Shown here piece by piece: positions 23,656 through 35,997 of a stretch of DNA of 60,000 nucleotides (position 1 is the first letter of the stretch; each line of letters starts with the position of its first letter). The notes beneath the pieces are model-generated. The model worked only from the letters and a program-made list of their open reading frames with translations. It had not been told where the DNA came from and searched no databases. The stretch lies in assembly GCA_903813345.2 (NCBI GenBank), contig CAIIXF020000012.1, positions 7,155,615 to 7,215,614 of the forward strand, written 5' to 3'. The DNA is from Owenia fusiformis. Its lineage: Eukaryota; Annelida; Polychaeta; Sabellida; Oweniidae. The position numbers and the translations under genes are program-made.

Positions 23656-24261
23656 CAGGGTTCACGACTCGGGTCAAAAACATAACTGCCAGGCTGGCAG
23701 TCAGTTTTTCATAATTTCAAAATATGACTGCCAAAACAAAAAAGTGACTGCCATGAATAAAATCTAACTAACCAATCATTTATCTTTAAAAATGTGAAAA
23801 GGGGCCGAGATGTTTACGATATTTAAAGATATTTGAATAGTATTTTACCGGTTCAGCTTTTTTCCAATAATTCAGGCCGCTGTTCCATTACATGTAGAGC
23901 ACCATGTGGTAATTTCATTGCAGTCTATCTAAATTTATTTTCCAATAGGGGAGGGTGCTTGATGATTGGAAAAGCAATGCAGTATATTTACGAACATTAG
24001 AAAATATATCAATTGTTATTGAAAGCAGAACTGGAAAAAGATCGCAAAATTATTTCAAAAATCAGAAAAATAAGAAACAAGTTTGATTTGATGTACATAA
24101 GTTTCATGTACATTATCATTCATATATTTGGTTAATGTTGACCAGGATCCTGATGTGTAAAAAAAGTCCACTGCCCAAATGGCAGTGGGTTTTTTCAACT
24201 TCACTGCCATGAGAAAAAAGTGACTGCCATTGGCAGTGGCAGCCGTGAATTTCGAACCCTG
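23656..24261. mobile_element. Non-autonomous hAT element (MITE) with perfect 8-bp target duplication
   Basis: Starts CAGGGTTCACGACTCGGGTC and ends GTGAATTTCGAACCCTG. CACATTAG at 23648-23655 and 24262-24269 is an exact 8-bp duplication. The sub-terminal regions carry repeated TGACTGCCA / TGGCAGT words in inverted orientation. At 606 bp with no transposase it would depend on an autonomous hAT element. Confidence 0.9.
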
Positions 24262-24269
24262 CACATTAG

Positions 24270-26464
24270 TCTATGTACAAACTAAGAAACTAATCCAACT
24301 AAAAACTAGCTATAAACTATGAGAATACATGGGTAAAATTAACTCTAAAATAAAACTACATATATGAAGGACTTCAATTGTCAATTGATTCATCTCTATC
24401 AATGTAAAAAAAATTGTCATGCCTGGTATACCCAGGGTACTTCTATGCTACACCCATGTATTTCTGACATAGGAGTGAATATTATTAGTCAACTATTGTC
24501 TGAAAAAAACAGTGAGAGTGATCATTAATTATAAAACTCATATTGTTTGAGCTTGTTAACTATCTCCTTGAAAAATATTCTTAACACGTCTTAATTATAA
24601 AGATATGATATATGCTAGGATGTAATTAACACGATTCACATTATCTACATTGTAATAATCAAATATAAGTTCTTTTGTACTATTTGTCATCTGAAACATT
24701 AATAAAAGTCATCTGGTGCTAATATGAAGTCTAAAAGTCATTTTGTACTATTATGTAGTCTGTTCATTAATTAAAGCCATTTGATAACACTCTACCATTC
24801 TATCATTCTCAGGTTTTTGCATTATTAACACTTTAAATTGTTATTTCAAGGTTAATTTTCATATTAATTTTGATTTTTTAAAATAATCTCTCTTTTTATT
24901 GTGTAATTTATGATTATTTGAATTCCTACCAATCAGAGATGTAGAAATGAATGTGTTTATTTTATATTTCTGTGCCATAATAGAACTACAATATAGTAAT
25001 CGCAATATTTGACCAAAAAGTAAAGAAAGAAGTATATCTACCTGTGGTTTCATGCAGACGATAATTCCTGTATATAATCCATAAACATTTTCCAAGAAGT
25101 CAAATCATGATGTATAAATAGTCATATAATGTTTGCTTTTTTATCTGTCGCAACATAAGTATTCGATCAATACTACAAAATAAATATACTCAACTTGGAA
25201 ACTTTAACATTTTTTTGCACTGAGCTCCCGTGTTTTAGATGTTTACAAGCTGACTAATAGGCCTTCAGGAATGTTTTTATCCATGAATAATTGCTCCAGC
25301 CAAGCTTCAAATTTCGCTACAGTTGCATCAATTTTATGCTTTATTTCTGTAAAATTTGAATGAAGCGTTTCTGTAAGATTCAGAGAACTGCTTTTGTATT
25401 CTCATTTATTCCTTGCTGATTCCACTCTTTTAACTCTATTTTGTGTTTAAACTGACTCAAATGAAATATTTTCAGTCTTCCTATATTTCTTGCAAGATAT
25501 TTAACATACCTGGAGGATTATTATGTCTATTCATAATTCTTTTTATTTTAAGTTCATTGGTCTATTGAACATCTAATGTACCTACATCGAGATAAAGAAG
25601 TCCAATAAATATGATATTCTTTCAGCAGTTACTCAATTTAAAAAAAATTATTGTACACTTGCATCATTTTAGCTTCACCTCAGTCGGTGTCTTTGTATTT
25701 ATTTGTTTTGTTTTGACTTTGAAAATCAAGATAAACAAAAGATAATACCGACTTGAGCAAGGCTAACAGCAAATGACTAGTGAAGAGTTAGAAATTATTT
25801 GTGCTAAATCCAGGATCATAAAACATTGCAGATTTGAAGAGTTCACTAAAAAGTGTTCATTGTTGTTTGATAATGAACAGTATATAAGCAATCTGATTGG
25901 TTAAGAATATTTGCCCATGGTTCAGTTTAATGAATTTTTAATGTAATGAGGGTGGGGGTGCTATCCAATAAGGTTACATCCTAACTATTTTGATTTCGCT
26001 AATTGCCATTCCGTCTTATTTTTATGAAGCAAGATTTGAAATAAAGCGATAGCACTATTATGAAGGATATGGGGCCCCAAAAGATGGAAAAAAAAATTAA
26101 ATTTCATGAAACCAATAATTAAAATTTTCTGATTTCTCCAAAACTTAATGCTTAAAACTTGAACAAATTTTTGAATGAATTTGCTCTTGTTAATTGATAC
26201 AGTCAGGTTCCTCTGACTTAGCCATTTTCCATAAACAATTTTTCCGCTTTGATTTTTGAAAGCTATTTCCGCAAGCCCTGTCTTTGCAGAAGGCATAACA
26301 TCCTGGGAGAGAGGTATGTTTGTTGTGCAATCATTATTTTATGAGCCTGTTGTTTTGTCAGTTTTGGAAGGTTTCCCTCACAAAAATTGAAGATTTTCCA
26401 AATTGATTAAATACATGAAATAATTTAGATATGCTTGTAGGCATCATATCCTGCTTGTCACTAT
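24270..26464. other. AT-rich intronic sequence, nothing recognised
   Basis: I find no exon, RNA gene or clear repeat in this stretch. Short open frames (24859-25095 on -, 25985-26296 on -) have no domain and no convincing splice context. Confidence 0.45.
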
Positions 26465-26499
26465 TTCTTGCTCTACTTTCTCAGAGCCATAGTTGGGAA

Positions 26500-26718
26500 A
26501 CTGGGAGGGGGGGGGGGGGCAGAGGTTAAGATCAGTTCATGTGCATTTTTTTTATTAGAACCATATATTTTGTTGCTACATTTACAGTTGAGAAGCATAC
26601 ATGGGTGGGGGAGGGGGCAGAGGCTAAGACCAGTTTATGTGCATTTTTTCATTAGAACCATATATTTTGTTGCTACATTTACAGTTGAGAAACATATATG
26701 GGTGGGGGAGGAGGCATG
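26500..26718. repeat. Two tandem copies of a 98-bp unit with a G-tract
   Basis: AGAGGTTAAGATCAGTT at 26521 and AGAGGCTAAGACCAGTT at 26619 start two near-identical 98-bp units. Each contains ATTAGAACCATATATTTTG and a GGGTGGGGGAGG-type G-rich run. Confidence 0.85.
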
Positions 26719-26801
26719 ACTTGATTCAAACCTAAGTTAAGACCAAGTAATAAACTTAAAACCTTTAAAAAAAAAACTTAAAAACTTTTTTAACTGGACC
26801 A

Positions 26802-26952
26802 TTTTTATGTCATCACCAGAAGTGGTTGCACATTGCTATAGTCTTTGTGGCCAGCATTTGGCAGTTGGTGTTTGATGGTTGGTGTTTGGCATTCGGCAGT
26901 CAGCTTCTGTAACAAATGGCACGTAGTGACATTTTGCCTGTCAATGCTTTGG
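26802..26952 (+). repeat. GTCACCACC element, copy 2
   Basis: Runs from TTTTTATGTCATCACCAGAA, through GTTGGTGTTTGGCATTCGGC and CTGTAACAAATGGC, to GACATTTTGCCTGTCAATGC. Same orientation as all other copies. Confidence 0.8.
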
Positions 26953-27107
26953 TTCTGTAGATATTTATATTAGGTGTGGTATTATATATTTTAGATTCAA
27001 TATCTTATATCACGCCCCCTTTGTTCCATCAATACCTTCTATCTTACAGCCCCATCTTTTGGTGGTTCCATTCATGATTAAGTTTACATTTACCGCAGCA
27101 GTATTAT

Positions 27108-27182
27108 TAATCATCTTCGTCCACTCGGCTCCCGTTGGTCATGATCGCAGTGAAACAGAGCGTGCGAAGATGATTATTAATA
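27108..27182. repeat. Short inverted repeat around ATCATCTTCG
   Basis: TATTAATCATCTTCGT on the left pairs with GCGAAGATGATTATTAATA on the right, with about 40 bp between. Non-coding; possibly the remains of a foldback element. Confidence 0.45.
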
Positions 27183-27636
27183 GATAAAGAATGATCTTGA
27201 GCAGATGAGCAGTTTTGACTGGGAAGAACCCGAAGTATTCAAGTTATCTTAAATATCTTGTGATGTCTCATAGTGATAATCTCCCATAAGCAGAAGATCT
27301 TTTAAGTCATTTTTTAAAATGCAAAATTTGGTGGAAAGGAGAGGAAAAGGCAAGAAATAAAGTAAACAGGCATGTGGGTGACACTCTAAATTATATAGAA
27401 ATGCAAGAAAATCAAGGGGTTCATTCAAGTTTTTCAGAGAAAAATGCATAAATGAGCATGATCAGATAGAAAATTGAGGAAAGGGCTAAGAGCGGATGTG
27501 GCTTCTACAAAGATAAAAACATAAGTTTCGCGCTATCAAATCTCACTTAGGAATTTACAAATATTCTATTGATCCGATTCTAGGCTTATCTAAATTATTA
27601 ACTTTCAAATATGTGTTGAGGAAGGGGGGTTATGGC

Positions 27637-27823
27637 AGCATTGCACTTGCGGATCCAGATGCTAACAAGGAGGGGGTCCACATTTCAAGTCAGGAAAAAA
27701 CTTTCTGCCCAAAATTGGGCCCAAATTTTGAAAATTTAAGGCTCATTTTTATAATAAGGGGGTCTACAAATTTTTCTTTGCTCACCTTAGGGGGGGGGCA
27801 GGCCCCATGGATCCGTCAATGCT
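27637..27823. mobile_element. GGATCC-type MITE remnant
   Basis: The left end AGCATTGCACTTGCGGATCC and right end GGATCCGTCAATGCT are imperfect inverted repeats. The interior has G-tracts and the pair CCCAAAATTGGGCCCAAATT. Non-coding. Confidence 0.5.
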
Positions 27824-28540
27824 TTGTTATAAAAGGCAAGTTTGGGAAAATATGGCTATACAATTCTGCAAATGTTTTGTTTTGGAAACACCAAGATTAT
27901 TTCAGTATATTGATTGTACCATTAAAAAATATTAAAAAATTACAAGATACATAATTGATTTGATTAACTTGTTTGAATATTTTCATTTAAATAAACAGTT
28001 TGTTTAACTTTGTGAACAGATGAGGATCAAATGTTGATCAAAAGTCGATATAAGATTGAGGCCCCCAGAGAAAAATATTTTTTCAGGGAATTCAGCCATG
28101 TCAGGCTTGGAAATAGTCCCTAAAGTTATCAATTTGACTGACACCCTTGACCATCTTCTCTCCTGGCTGTAGGCAATTGATGTGTATATTATGCTAATTA
28201 AGCCAAAAAACAACCAAAATGACTTTGAGCAGAAGCAGTGTTTTTTTCATTCATCTTGTTGAAAAGAGTCAAATGATCTTGTATTCATTTTCTGTGAATT
28301 CTGAATTCAAAGAAAAATATTTCTAGCTCTGGTGGCCTGACATATCGACCTGTTGATCAAAAGTTTTAGCATCGGATAACAGCAACTGGCTCTTGGGATA
28401 TGCTGTTATCTTTGAGTTTAATCTTCTGTTTTAACCCCCAGAGCAGAATTCAGAAAAATTGCCTAATCTTTGATGGCCTGCTAGTTATGGCGAGGATTTT
28501 GTTTCACTTATATATATTCTTGCATTAGAAATCTTTCCCC

Positions 28541-28859
28541 TATGTCGGAAATGACTCCGAATGTCAGAAATAACCCTTTGGTGTCAGAAATAGCCCCTTG
28601 GTGTCAGAAATAACCCCCTGGTGTCAGAAATAATCCCCTGGTGTCAGAAAGAACCCCCTGGTGTCAGAAATAACCCTCTGGTATCAGAAATGACCTCCTC
28701 AATCAGAAATAACCATCTGGTGTCAGAAATGACCCCTGGTGTCAGAAATAACCCCCTGGTGTCATAAATAACCCTCTTGTGTCAGAAATAACCCCCTGGT
28801 GTCAGAAATAACCCCTTTGTGTCAGAAATCACCTCCTTATATCAGAAACCACCACTTGA
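28541..28859. repeat. 20-bp minisatellite, about 15 copies
   Basis: Units of GTGTCAGAAATAACCCCCTG with substitutions (ATGACC, AATCCC, TTTGTG). No coding meaning; a 104-codon frame starting at 28819 overlaps its end and is not supported. Confidence 0.92.
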
Positions 28860-29574
28860 TGCAATGACTCATTTGAACCATGCCTTGACACTGTTTTGTT
28901 TTTCAAATGAAAAACGTATCAAATTTAAAAATTCAAAGAAAAAACACAATGTAAATAAAACTAAATCAATTCTTAAAAAATTTACAATTTCAACTTTTTG
29001 TAATGGGAGAATTAATCCAATATTTGAAATGTGCAAAAAATACATTTTGTTATTGATCAAAAATAAGTTTTATTTTGTAAGTGTGAGACGGGCCTGGTGT
29101 CAGTGTATATTTAGCCCCCCACTGATATTATAGCGTGAAAAAAGAATTATTGTCCTGGGCTTGTACTGTATTCTTTCTCAATTTGTTTAATCATGTTATA
29201 TTGACAAATAGACTTGACCAAATAATTGAGGGTACATATTATTTTATTGTTCAATCCCTACATCGGAATCTTGGACCATGCTTCTTGTGTTGTAATTGAA
29301 ATTAAGTAAATAGAATTGAGCTTTCACCATTGTTATAAGGAATTAGATTAATATTGGCACTTTATGACATAAATTTTTAAGAGACATTATCAGCTGTAAG
29401 TGATTTTTGGGACTGTTTTGCTAAATCTGTCTATATGCATGGTATTTTAAACTCAACTGGAATAACCCTATATGAAACTTGATGAAAAATATTCAATCTA
29501 ACCTTTATTGAAGTATTACTCTTTTTATTTTGAAAAAGTAATGAAGCTTAATATTCAATTTATTATGTTTTAAG

Positions 29575-29708
29575 ATGTGGTTGAAAGTGGGAATAAGCAA
29601 TTTGAAAATTGGAATAAGAAATTTGAAAATTGGAATAAGCAATTTGAAAATTGGAATAAGCAATTTGAAAATTGGAATAAGCAATTTGAAAACTGGAATA
29701 AGCAATAA
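29575..29708. repeat. 21-bp minisatellite, six copies
   Basis: Units of TGGAATAAGCAATTTGAAAAT, nearly identical. The - strand frames reading LLIPIFK or FQIAYSN are translations of this repeat. Confidence 0.92.
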
Positions 29709-30242
29709 TTAACCTGGGAAGAGTTTTTAAATTGTAGTTTATCTGAGTTGTAAAATACAAAATGAAGTAAAAAGAGTAAAATTGGCAAGGAATAAAGTAA
29801 ACTTTCTGAGTTTATCTGAAGTTTTGAAATATATAATGAAGTAAAAAATAATGGAATCAGAAAGGAATGAAGAGAACTGGAAAAAGTTCCTAAAATGCAG
29901 TTTATTTCAATCCTTGGTTTTAAAATGGAAAACAGCATAGAGTGGAATCAGCAAGGAATAAAGGAATCAGATATGTAATTAGTCATGGCAATAGAGAACA
30001 TCAAGAACCAGAAAGGTATCTTTTGAAGTTAATTCACATTACATACTCATTGAGTAACTAAAGAAAACATCTAAGGATGTCTCAAATATCTCTCATTAAA
30101 TCAGTCAATACTCTCTGTGTGGTTTCACTTCAGATTTTCAATGATGCCTCGCCGCCTCATTCATGTGTTACGGCACTTGAAATACATCTAACAGTTTTAT
30201 TTCGAGGATTTTCTCTCATCACAAAAGTCTCAATTTTTGTGA

Positions 30243-30637
30243 AAAGGGCGATTCTCGGTTTGGAGAACGAAGTTCATCAATCTGAATGAGCATTATCCCT
30301 GCTTCGGACAAATATGATTTTTTTTACATAATATAGATTTGAATGTCTTCTTTTGAATAGTCATAATTTAATTTGGGTAATATTTCTAGATTTTTCGCAA
30401 AAAATATTAGCGCAGTACACTGATGAACTTCTTTCCCCAAATCGAGACGTTGTATTTTATTGAATCGGTCTAATTGAGCGTTATCCCTGCTTCAGACCAA
30501 TTTGTTATTTTTACATCTTGTAGATTTAAATGTCCTCTTTTGAATATTCATAGTTTAATTTGGGTAATATTTCTATATTTTTTATGAAAAAAATTATTAG
30601 CCCAGGAGACTGTTCTCCAAACCGAGAACTGTCGTTT
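30243..30637 (-). mobile_element. 390-bp foldback family, copy 3, near-identical to copy 1
   Basis: In reverse orientation relative to copy 1, with ends GGGCGATTCTCGGTTTGGAG and CTCCAAACCGAGAACTGTCG. Both internal half-repeats are present. By eye it is very close to copy 1, so the family was active recently in this lineage. Confidence 0.82.
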
Positions 30638-30639
30638 AT

Positions 30640-32410
30640 GAAAATATTCCAATTCTTCATGCTTTTTATCACACTTTGAAATAAAGCTATGTCATCGTTA
30701 TTTGCTGATGGGACTGCGGGTGGGTGGGCTAAACATAAATCTTGTTTCCAAGTAGTTAAGGTTTCAGGGGGTATGAGCCACTTTAAAAAAAACTAAATTT
30801 TGTACAGCACATCTTCTTTCACTGTTATGAAGATTACTCATTTTAGACAATTACATTTTTAAAAATTACATTTAATCTTCCCTTTCTTTGGTTTAATTTT
30901 GGTTCTTTAAAAGTGAGCTTTATTGACACTTTTGAACCAAGACGCCATTCATTCATCTAAATATCTAACGTGTTGTCCAAAAACAACTACCCTCTTACCT
31001 GATTTGAATCAACAATCCAAATTGAATTGAATTGGACTGAATGTCTGTGTTGTTAAAAAAATGAATGTAATTCCAATTCCCAGATTTCTGTTTTAATGAA
31101 AACTTATTTTCTAGAATCTTCAGCAGTTTAAATAAAAACAAGATAAATATTTTGCAGTGTTCAATATTTGTAATGCTCGCTGGCATGTTTTACAATTTTC
31201 ACCTTTTGTTTCAATAAAAGTACACACTATTAAATTTCCATCAAAAATTTCATATCATATCTTATTCAACTTATTTTGGCTTTCTGTGAAATTGAGTTGC
31301 GTTCAATTTTTGTTGAAGTAATCGATTCAGAAGCGATTTGATCCTAATGAAACAACCTTATCATTGGGAACATGTGTTAGAGATGTTCGTCTGTGCCCAG
31401 AGATCAAATTCCCAACATAAATTTATTGATGAAATAACGTTTTAAATCCTATAAGGATAAAAAGTGAACTACAAGATTGTAGTCTATATATACCAGGAAC
31501 TGCCATAGAAATTATGGGAAAATGGAGGGGAATAGAAGTGAAATGGAGGGGAATGGGAGTGAATTGGAGGGGAATGGTAGAGAACAGCTGAGAAAGGGTA
31601 TTAGGAGATATTTACAAACCTGTTGATTCACTAATGAATTCAAAATAGTTTTTTTAGATTATAAAAAACATTGAACATCGTTTATTTGTCACTCCCAATT
31701 TATGTTTGAGTTATGTAATCTTGTGGCGTTTGAATTTGAATTTGCAATAAATATCAAAAAATAATCTGAATGCATGAGTTGGGTGGTTTAGATGAGGCCA
31801 TTTGATGTCATAGGGGGGGGGGGTCAAAATCATGCAGTTTTTCACCATTCTGAGCATTTTTCAAGTGGTTTTGGGCCAAAGTTGTTAAATGTGACCCCTC
31901 TCCCCATTTACAAAAGCTGGCTTTGTGCCTGGTTTATCAAAAACATATGAAAATAACTTTGTTACAACTTTTTTTAAATTTTGAATTAGGCCATTTTCTT
32001 AGATTTTAAAAAATGCAAAAAAGCATGCTTGTTGCTCAGACATTTTTTCAAATAATTTGGAAGTGCAAACTTGGTTGTAGAATTTTCTAAAATGTCAATA
32101 TCTTTTCAGGTTATTTAGGGTATGTTTTTGAAGAATTTATATATTTCTTAACATAAATCTCATATAACGATTTACTAGGATATCGTATGTTGGATGAATT
32201 GAAATATCACTTGCAATTATGTCACACATTATTCTTAATATCATATTTTTAAAGGTAGATCGATAATCAATACATGCTTGCGAAAGTAAAAGTATATGTA
32301 TATAATTATTTCTATTGGCTGTTTGTGAAGTCACAGTATTGGTTAGCAAAAATTGGTTGTTTCTTTAGAGCTTCAAGTCGCGATTTACACATGCAATAAT
32401 ATATACTGTT
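30640..32410. other. AT-rich intronic sequence with small repeats
   Basis: No gene seen. A short GGAGGGGAATG repeat lies at 31520-31580, and 31810-31920 is a partial copy of the GGCCCGTAGCC MITE interior (ATCATGCAGTTTTTCACCAT). A 63-codon frame at 30995-31186 is unsupported. Confidence 0.45.
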
Positions 32411-32412
32411 TC

Positions 32413-32602
32413 CAGTGATCTCCCCAGCATTAAAGCAAGTGGGTGCAGCACCCATCTGTGATTTTTAAAAAAACAAGGTTGCACCCACCTAAAAATATAT
32501 TTGCACCCACTTGAACATGAAAAAAATCATGGAAAATAGACATAATTTGACCAATTTTGGTCTGAATTGTGAAATTGATAAAATATCCTGTGGGTAATAC
32601 TG
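32413..32602. mobile_element. CAGTGATCTCCCC MITE, copy 1
   Basis: Left end CAGTGATCTCCCCAGCATTA with interior GTGGGTGCAGCACCCA. The right end (GGGTAATACTG) is eroded. Related to copies at 34675-34870 and 43294-43479. Confidence 0.65.
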
Positions 32603-33460
32603 CTTTCCATTATAAATTAATAAAGAAATCAAATTCATTTAAAAATAAAAAATACCAACCTACAATGTCTGCTCCTTCTTCATCTTGTACAAAAGTTATA
32701 TGTGATATACTAAACACTTAACATTATTAATTTTATAATTCCTCATGACATTTTGAATAAACAATTCCTAGCTTATAGCATCTTTTATATTTAGACTGTA
32801 TACTGTAACAGTTATTCTCTTTCAGGTGTCAATATGACTTTAAATCAGTTTTTGATCGATTGGTTTCTGTTGAGGTTAAACTTGTTTCAGAGCCTGAACA
32901 TTTGTGTAAACTGTTTAACTTGCGTTTCTATACAGAGTGATTTATTCTTTTCCCTTACAAAATAGTTCAGTTTTAAGGTCTCCCTTTTGGATTGATTTGA
33001 ATAAGTTTTCTTGACTTATACAATAAGAAATTGCAAAGGACAACATTTTAGAAATGTATACCCCCATAATAATATTGCATTTGAACCAACACCTTTCAAG
33101 ATGACTAGTTGCAGAACTACCATCGAAACTATATTTTCACAAAATTTCTCAAACATCCTTCAATGAATCGTTCACATCTACAAATTAACTTCATTAAGAT
33201 TATTGAAGGTGAGAATTTAGATCTCAGAAGGGTTAAATGGTCAATCTTTAGTATTGACTCATCTTAGCATAGCTGTTAAGAAGTCCAACAACAAATGTTT
33301 ATTTTGTATAAACTATTACCATTCTTAAAGGCTGAGTTGTTTAAGTTGTTTTCTTTTGGGGAAATATTGTAAATAATTTATGGCATCATTTTCTACAAGT
33401 TACTGGTTCATAACAAGCTGTTTTCTGAATTCTTAAGATTTTTCACCCTGGCACTGTTTA

Positions 33461-33677
33461 TTGTATGTATGATTTTCTTCTGTTATATGTTAATTGTATG
33501 TGTGATTTCCCTTTTTTATGTTTATTGTATGTATGATTTTCCTCTGTATGTTAATTGTATGTATGCTTTCCCTTTTATATGTTTTTATATGTATGATTTT
33601 CCTCTGTTATGTGTTAATTGTATGTATGATTTCCCTTTTATATGTTTATTGTATGTATGATTTTCCTCTGTTATATA
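33461..33677. repeat. About 32-bp minisatellite (TTGTATGTATGATTTTCCTC), about 7 copies
   Basis: Units alternate TTGTATGTATGATTTTCCTC and TTGTATGTATGATTTCCCTT, with short TGTTATATGTTAA linkers. Frames of about 65 codons on both strands are repeat translations. Confidence 0.88.
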
Positions 33678-33811
33678 GACAGCATTGTAACAAGTTCTGT
33701 GAATGAAAATATGACTTCTGGAAATATGACGAGTGATAATTTCTTTCATTGAAAAATTGTCAAAAGGTAATGTCAAATCCCAATTCAAATGATGAAACCA
33801 CAGTCATTTGG

Positions 33812-33943
33812 TTTTTATGCTGTTATACATGTAGTCTCCCAAACTTTTTTGTGGCCAGTGTTTGGTGTTCATAATTTTGCAGTTGGTGTTTGGTGTGGCA
33901 GGTGAGGTGGAGGTGGTGGCATTTTGCATGCTGATGCCTTGTT
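33812..33943 (+). repeat. GTCACCACC element, copy 3, joined to a LINE fragment
   Basis: Starts TTTTTATGCTGTTATACATG, continues with GTGGCCAGTGTTTGGTG, and ends GGCATTTTGCATGCTGATGC CTTGTT. The next bases, ACAG, precede the open LINE fragment directly. Confidence 0.75.
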
Positions 33944-33944
33944 A

Positions 33945-34614
33945 CAGAAAACTCAATGGAACAAAGATATATTAAATTACCCTGTCTTGAGAACTTATGT
34001 TAAATTCAAAAATGTCTTTGAAAGAGAGAGTTATTTAAATATCCAAAATAAAAATTACAGGCAAGCAATTTGTAGATTTAGGCTTAGTTCCCACAAGTTA
34101 CATATAGAACTTGGTCGTCATTTAAAGCCAAAGCCAAAACCTGTAGATGAACGTTTATGTAATATTTGTGGTATTTTAGAAGATGAACAACACTTCATCA
34201 TGATTTGTAAGAAAAACACTACAGAAAGAAAAAATTTGTTTGACACCCTTACACGATTTAATTTTGTAGGCAGTCCTGACATTATTTTTAAAAAACTAAT
34301 GTCTCACAAAAATTCTTATGTAATTTTACATTTAGCAAAGTTCATCTATCATTCACTCAAAAAATTGGATTAATGTGTCAACGATGCATCACACTGATAT
34401 TTAAATTTCTGTCAAGTTATATTTGTATTTTACAATTATCTTGTATTCTGTATTTTACATTTGATGATGTAATTAGAATTGTATTTGACAACAACTTTAT
34501 TTTTGTATTCAATAGTTAGTTTAGTCTTAGGTCAGTTTTGTAGATTGTAGTTTTTAGTGACTAATATGTCATTGTAATGACATCAGAGAGTCAATAAAAG
34601 ATATATATATATAC
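33945..34614 (+). mobile_element. 3' end of a non-LTR retrotransposon (ORF2 C-terminus, 3' UTR, AT tail)
   Basis: The frame 33945-34373 encodes about 140 aa containing YRQAICRFRLSSHKLHIELG and the zinc finger RLCNICGILEDEQHFIMIC (CxxC-H-C), typical of the C-terminus of LINE ORF2. It ends at TAA at 34371-34373. About 240 bp of 3' UTR follow, ending in AATAAAAG and an (AT)n tail at about 34601-34613. Endonuclease and reverse transcriptase are absent. It is clearly a different LINE from the one in intron 4. Confidence 0.75.
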
Positions 34615-34674
34615 TCAGAGAACTAAAAGTATCTTTGTTCCAGACTGTTATATCTATAGAGTGCTACTGTATAT

Positions 34675-34870
34675 CAGTGATCTCCCCAGGAATTTTTCTC
34701 AAGTGGGTGCAAAATTCTCATCTTCACATTTTAGACCAAAATTGGTCAAAATATGCCAATTTTTCATGATTTCTCATTTTCAAGTGGGTGCAAATGGATT
34801 TTTAGGTGGGTATTTTCAAAATCTCAGGTGGGTGCTGCGCCCACTAGATTTAATACTAGGGAGATCACTG
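34675..34870. mobile_element. CAGTGATCTCCCC MITE, copy 2, with TATAT duplication
   Basis: The ends CAGTGATCTCCCC and GGGAGATCACTG are inverted repeats. TATAT flanks both sides (34670-34674 and 34871-34875), a 5-bp target duplication. Interior GTGGGTGCAAAATTC and GTGGGTGCTGCGCCCAC. Confidence 0.78.
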
Positions 34871-35502
34871 TATATCATAGTCATCTTGTGTTGATGGTTA
34901 TGTGGATGCAACGAGAAAACCACTTATCCATATCATTGGATATATTGGATATTAATATCAAATGAAAACTGGCATTCTTTGCAAATAATACTCAATAATC
35001 ATTTAGGGCAGGTCCATAGAGGGAGAGCATCTGCCAATAAATTCATGGTAAATAAATTGACTCAACTCAACAAAATTTATCTGAGTTGAGTAAAGCAAGA
35101 AACACAAATTATAAATTACCTGCTTATTATTGTTATAAAATATGAAAATATACAAAAAATGCCTGCATTCAAATTCTGCAAAAATGAACATGTTATGTTT
35201 TGCAACTGTTCCATGCGCCATCTTTATAATGCATCATGTTTTATTTTGAAACTGTAAACTCATTCTGATCCTCATCACATCTTTGACCAGAAATGAGCTC
35301 TGATTTAGTCGTTACATTTTGCGTTACATTTTGCGTTCTGATATCATTAGATAGAAGGGGTACAACAAGTGTGATTGTTGTCATGCATGTATTTGTCTTT
35401 AATGCTGAAACTATTCAAAATGTTATATTTTATTCTACTGATTTAGTAGGTCTTTAGGTAGATTCACTAATTCAAGGCTTTCCAGAAACAAACTAAGAGA
35501 AG

Positions 35503-35670
35503 CAGGCCCGTAGCCAGGGGGGTTCAAAAATCATGCAGTTTTGCACCATTTTGAGCATCTTTTAAGTGATTTTGGCCATTTATGGACCAAAATTGTCACA
35601 AGTGAACCCCCCTTGGAATTTTTCAAAAAGTGAACCCCCCCCCCCTGGCAAATTCTGGCTACTTCAGGCC
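35503..35670 (+). mobile_element. GGCCCGTAGCCAGG MITE, copy 1
   Basis: Left end CAGGCCCGTAGCCAGGGGGG, interior ATCATGCAGTTTTGCACCAT and GTGAACCCCCC, right end CTGGCTACTTCAGGCC (eroded inverted copy). Three further copies are in the window. Confidence 0.75.
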
Positions 35671-35997
35671 ATGACTTCCCATTATGATGTAGACTTTTAC
35701 TATAGCAATTATATCACTTTCACTTGGATCATTTTGAGTCTGGGTCTTTCTGACTTATATCTGATTCATTAACTTGTTTACACCAATAAGGCCAACCCCT
35801 TGTTGTTTTGATTGCTCCTCATGTTTACATTTTTAATTAGGCTGTTATGAATGTAAATGTATAAAGGATCCAAAGTCAAAGGAAATTGTAATTTTGCCAA
35901 TTCTGAGAAGTGAGATGGGTATGAGAAATCATGATTATATATTAGAATAACTGTTTCAAAATGCAAGATTGTCTATAAAATAAAGTGCGATAAATGA

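Noticed and set aside
29505-29938. Three nested - strand frames (LLIPIFK, FQIAYSN)
   Set aside because: They overlap the 21-bp minisatellite at 29575-29708 in different registers and share only the repeat.
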